Shown here piece by piece: positions 21,992-22,267 of a stretch of 22,267 bases of DNA. Every line of letters begins with the position of its first letter. The stretch's first letter is position 1. The notes under the pieces were generated by a model that had not been told where the DNA came from, did no database searches, and saw only the letters and a program-made list of their open reading frames with translations. Location of the stretch: the IMG/VR virus record IMGVR_UViG_3300028550_000707, positions 1 through 22,267 of that record; one strand, given 5' to 3'. This DNA comes from a virus. The position numbers were made by a program, and so were the translations under genes.

Positions 21992-22267
21992 ATGCAAAAT
22001 AATAATAAAAAAGAGCGTTCTTATATAACAGTACCAGTTTCTTTAGAGACTAAAGAATTGGTGGGTGCTATGAAGAGCAAATATGGTATCGATGAAAGTC
22101 AACAGATTTCATGGGTCATAGCAGAGCATTTAAAGTCTGAATCTGACCTTGAAAAATTGGTTGTCCAAAATCTTTTGGCAGAACATGAAAGCAAAGGAAA
22201 CCTTTTGCGAGATATGGCTAAGAATCTTGGGTTACTGGTTGTTGATGAATCCATCGATGTAGAAGTA
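21992..22267 (+). CDS. Unknown protein, possibly ribbon-helix-helix, cut by the window edge
   Basis: The first 92 codons of a gene that runs off the right edge with its frame still open. It follows CTTGGAGGGG at the usual distance. The start MQNNNKKERSYITVPVSLET, then a helix ELVGAMKSKYG and a second helix ISWVIAEHL, resembles the strand-helix-helix of Arc/MetJ-type DNA binders, but this is a weak likeness. Further on it is helical and acidic (SDLEKLVVQNLLAEHESKG). It may be a regulator of this arm; its true length is unknown. Confidence 0.6.
   Translation, partial: MQNNNKKERSYITVPVSLETKELVGAMKSKYGIDESQQISWVIAEHLKSESDLEKLVVQNLLAEHESKGNLLRDMAKNLGLLVVDESIDVEV

Overview
The window looks like part of an AT-rich, short-tailed-type marine phage genome of the kind recovered from ocean viromes. 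That host and habitat reading is inference: it rests on the style of the structural proteins (major capsid, adaptor, 'GWGRGTWG' protein, S74-tipped fibre) and on A+T-rich codon use. No integrase, lysis or replication gene is seen.

Left arm, 1-17320, minus strand. Read in the direction of transcription, it runs: terminase small subunit, a 537-bp palindrome-rich non-coding gap, terminase large subunit, portal, a small conserved protein, a GroES-like co-chaperonin, scaffold, a small conserved protein, a capsid-associated protein, and the major capsid protein. A strong intrinsic terminator follows. Next come two virion-type proteins, two small basic or Met/Gly-rich proteins, a chain of neck/adaptor genes joined by TAATG stop-start overlaps, two more virion proteins, a 1113-residue fibre and the first codons of another gene. 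The fibre has 38 tandem 17-residue repeats and a self-cleaving S74 chaperone tip.

Right arm, 17321-22267, plus strand. It holds a possible 44-residue membrane peptide, a 108-residue unknown, a MoxR-type AAA+ ATPase, a 320-residue partner, a protein joining an HExxH metallopeptidase-like domain to a VWA domain, and a cut-off gene that may have a ribbon-helix-helix fold. The ATPase/partner/VWA trio resembles MoxR-VWA chaperone-like modules.

The most striking feature is RNA. Spacers between right-arm genes carry self-cleaving hammerhead ribozyme motifs. There is one type I motif (GUC site, 18072-18156) and three type III motifs (GUA sites, 19324-19376, 20436-20490, 21904-21966). A degenerate fifth copy lies at 17672-17726. 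Stems differ between copies with compensating changes while core and loops stay the same. The predicted cut always falls 60-80 nt before the next start codon, ahead of a strong GGAGG. Three copies are preceded by a long conserved hairpin. My inference is that the polycistronic transcript cuts itself into single-gene mRNAs, with a hairpin protecting each new 3' end. All of this was done by eye; no database or folding program was run.
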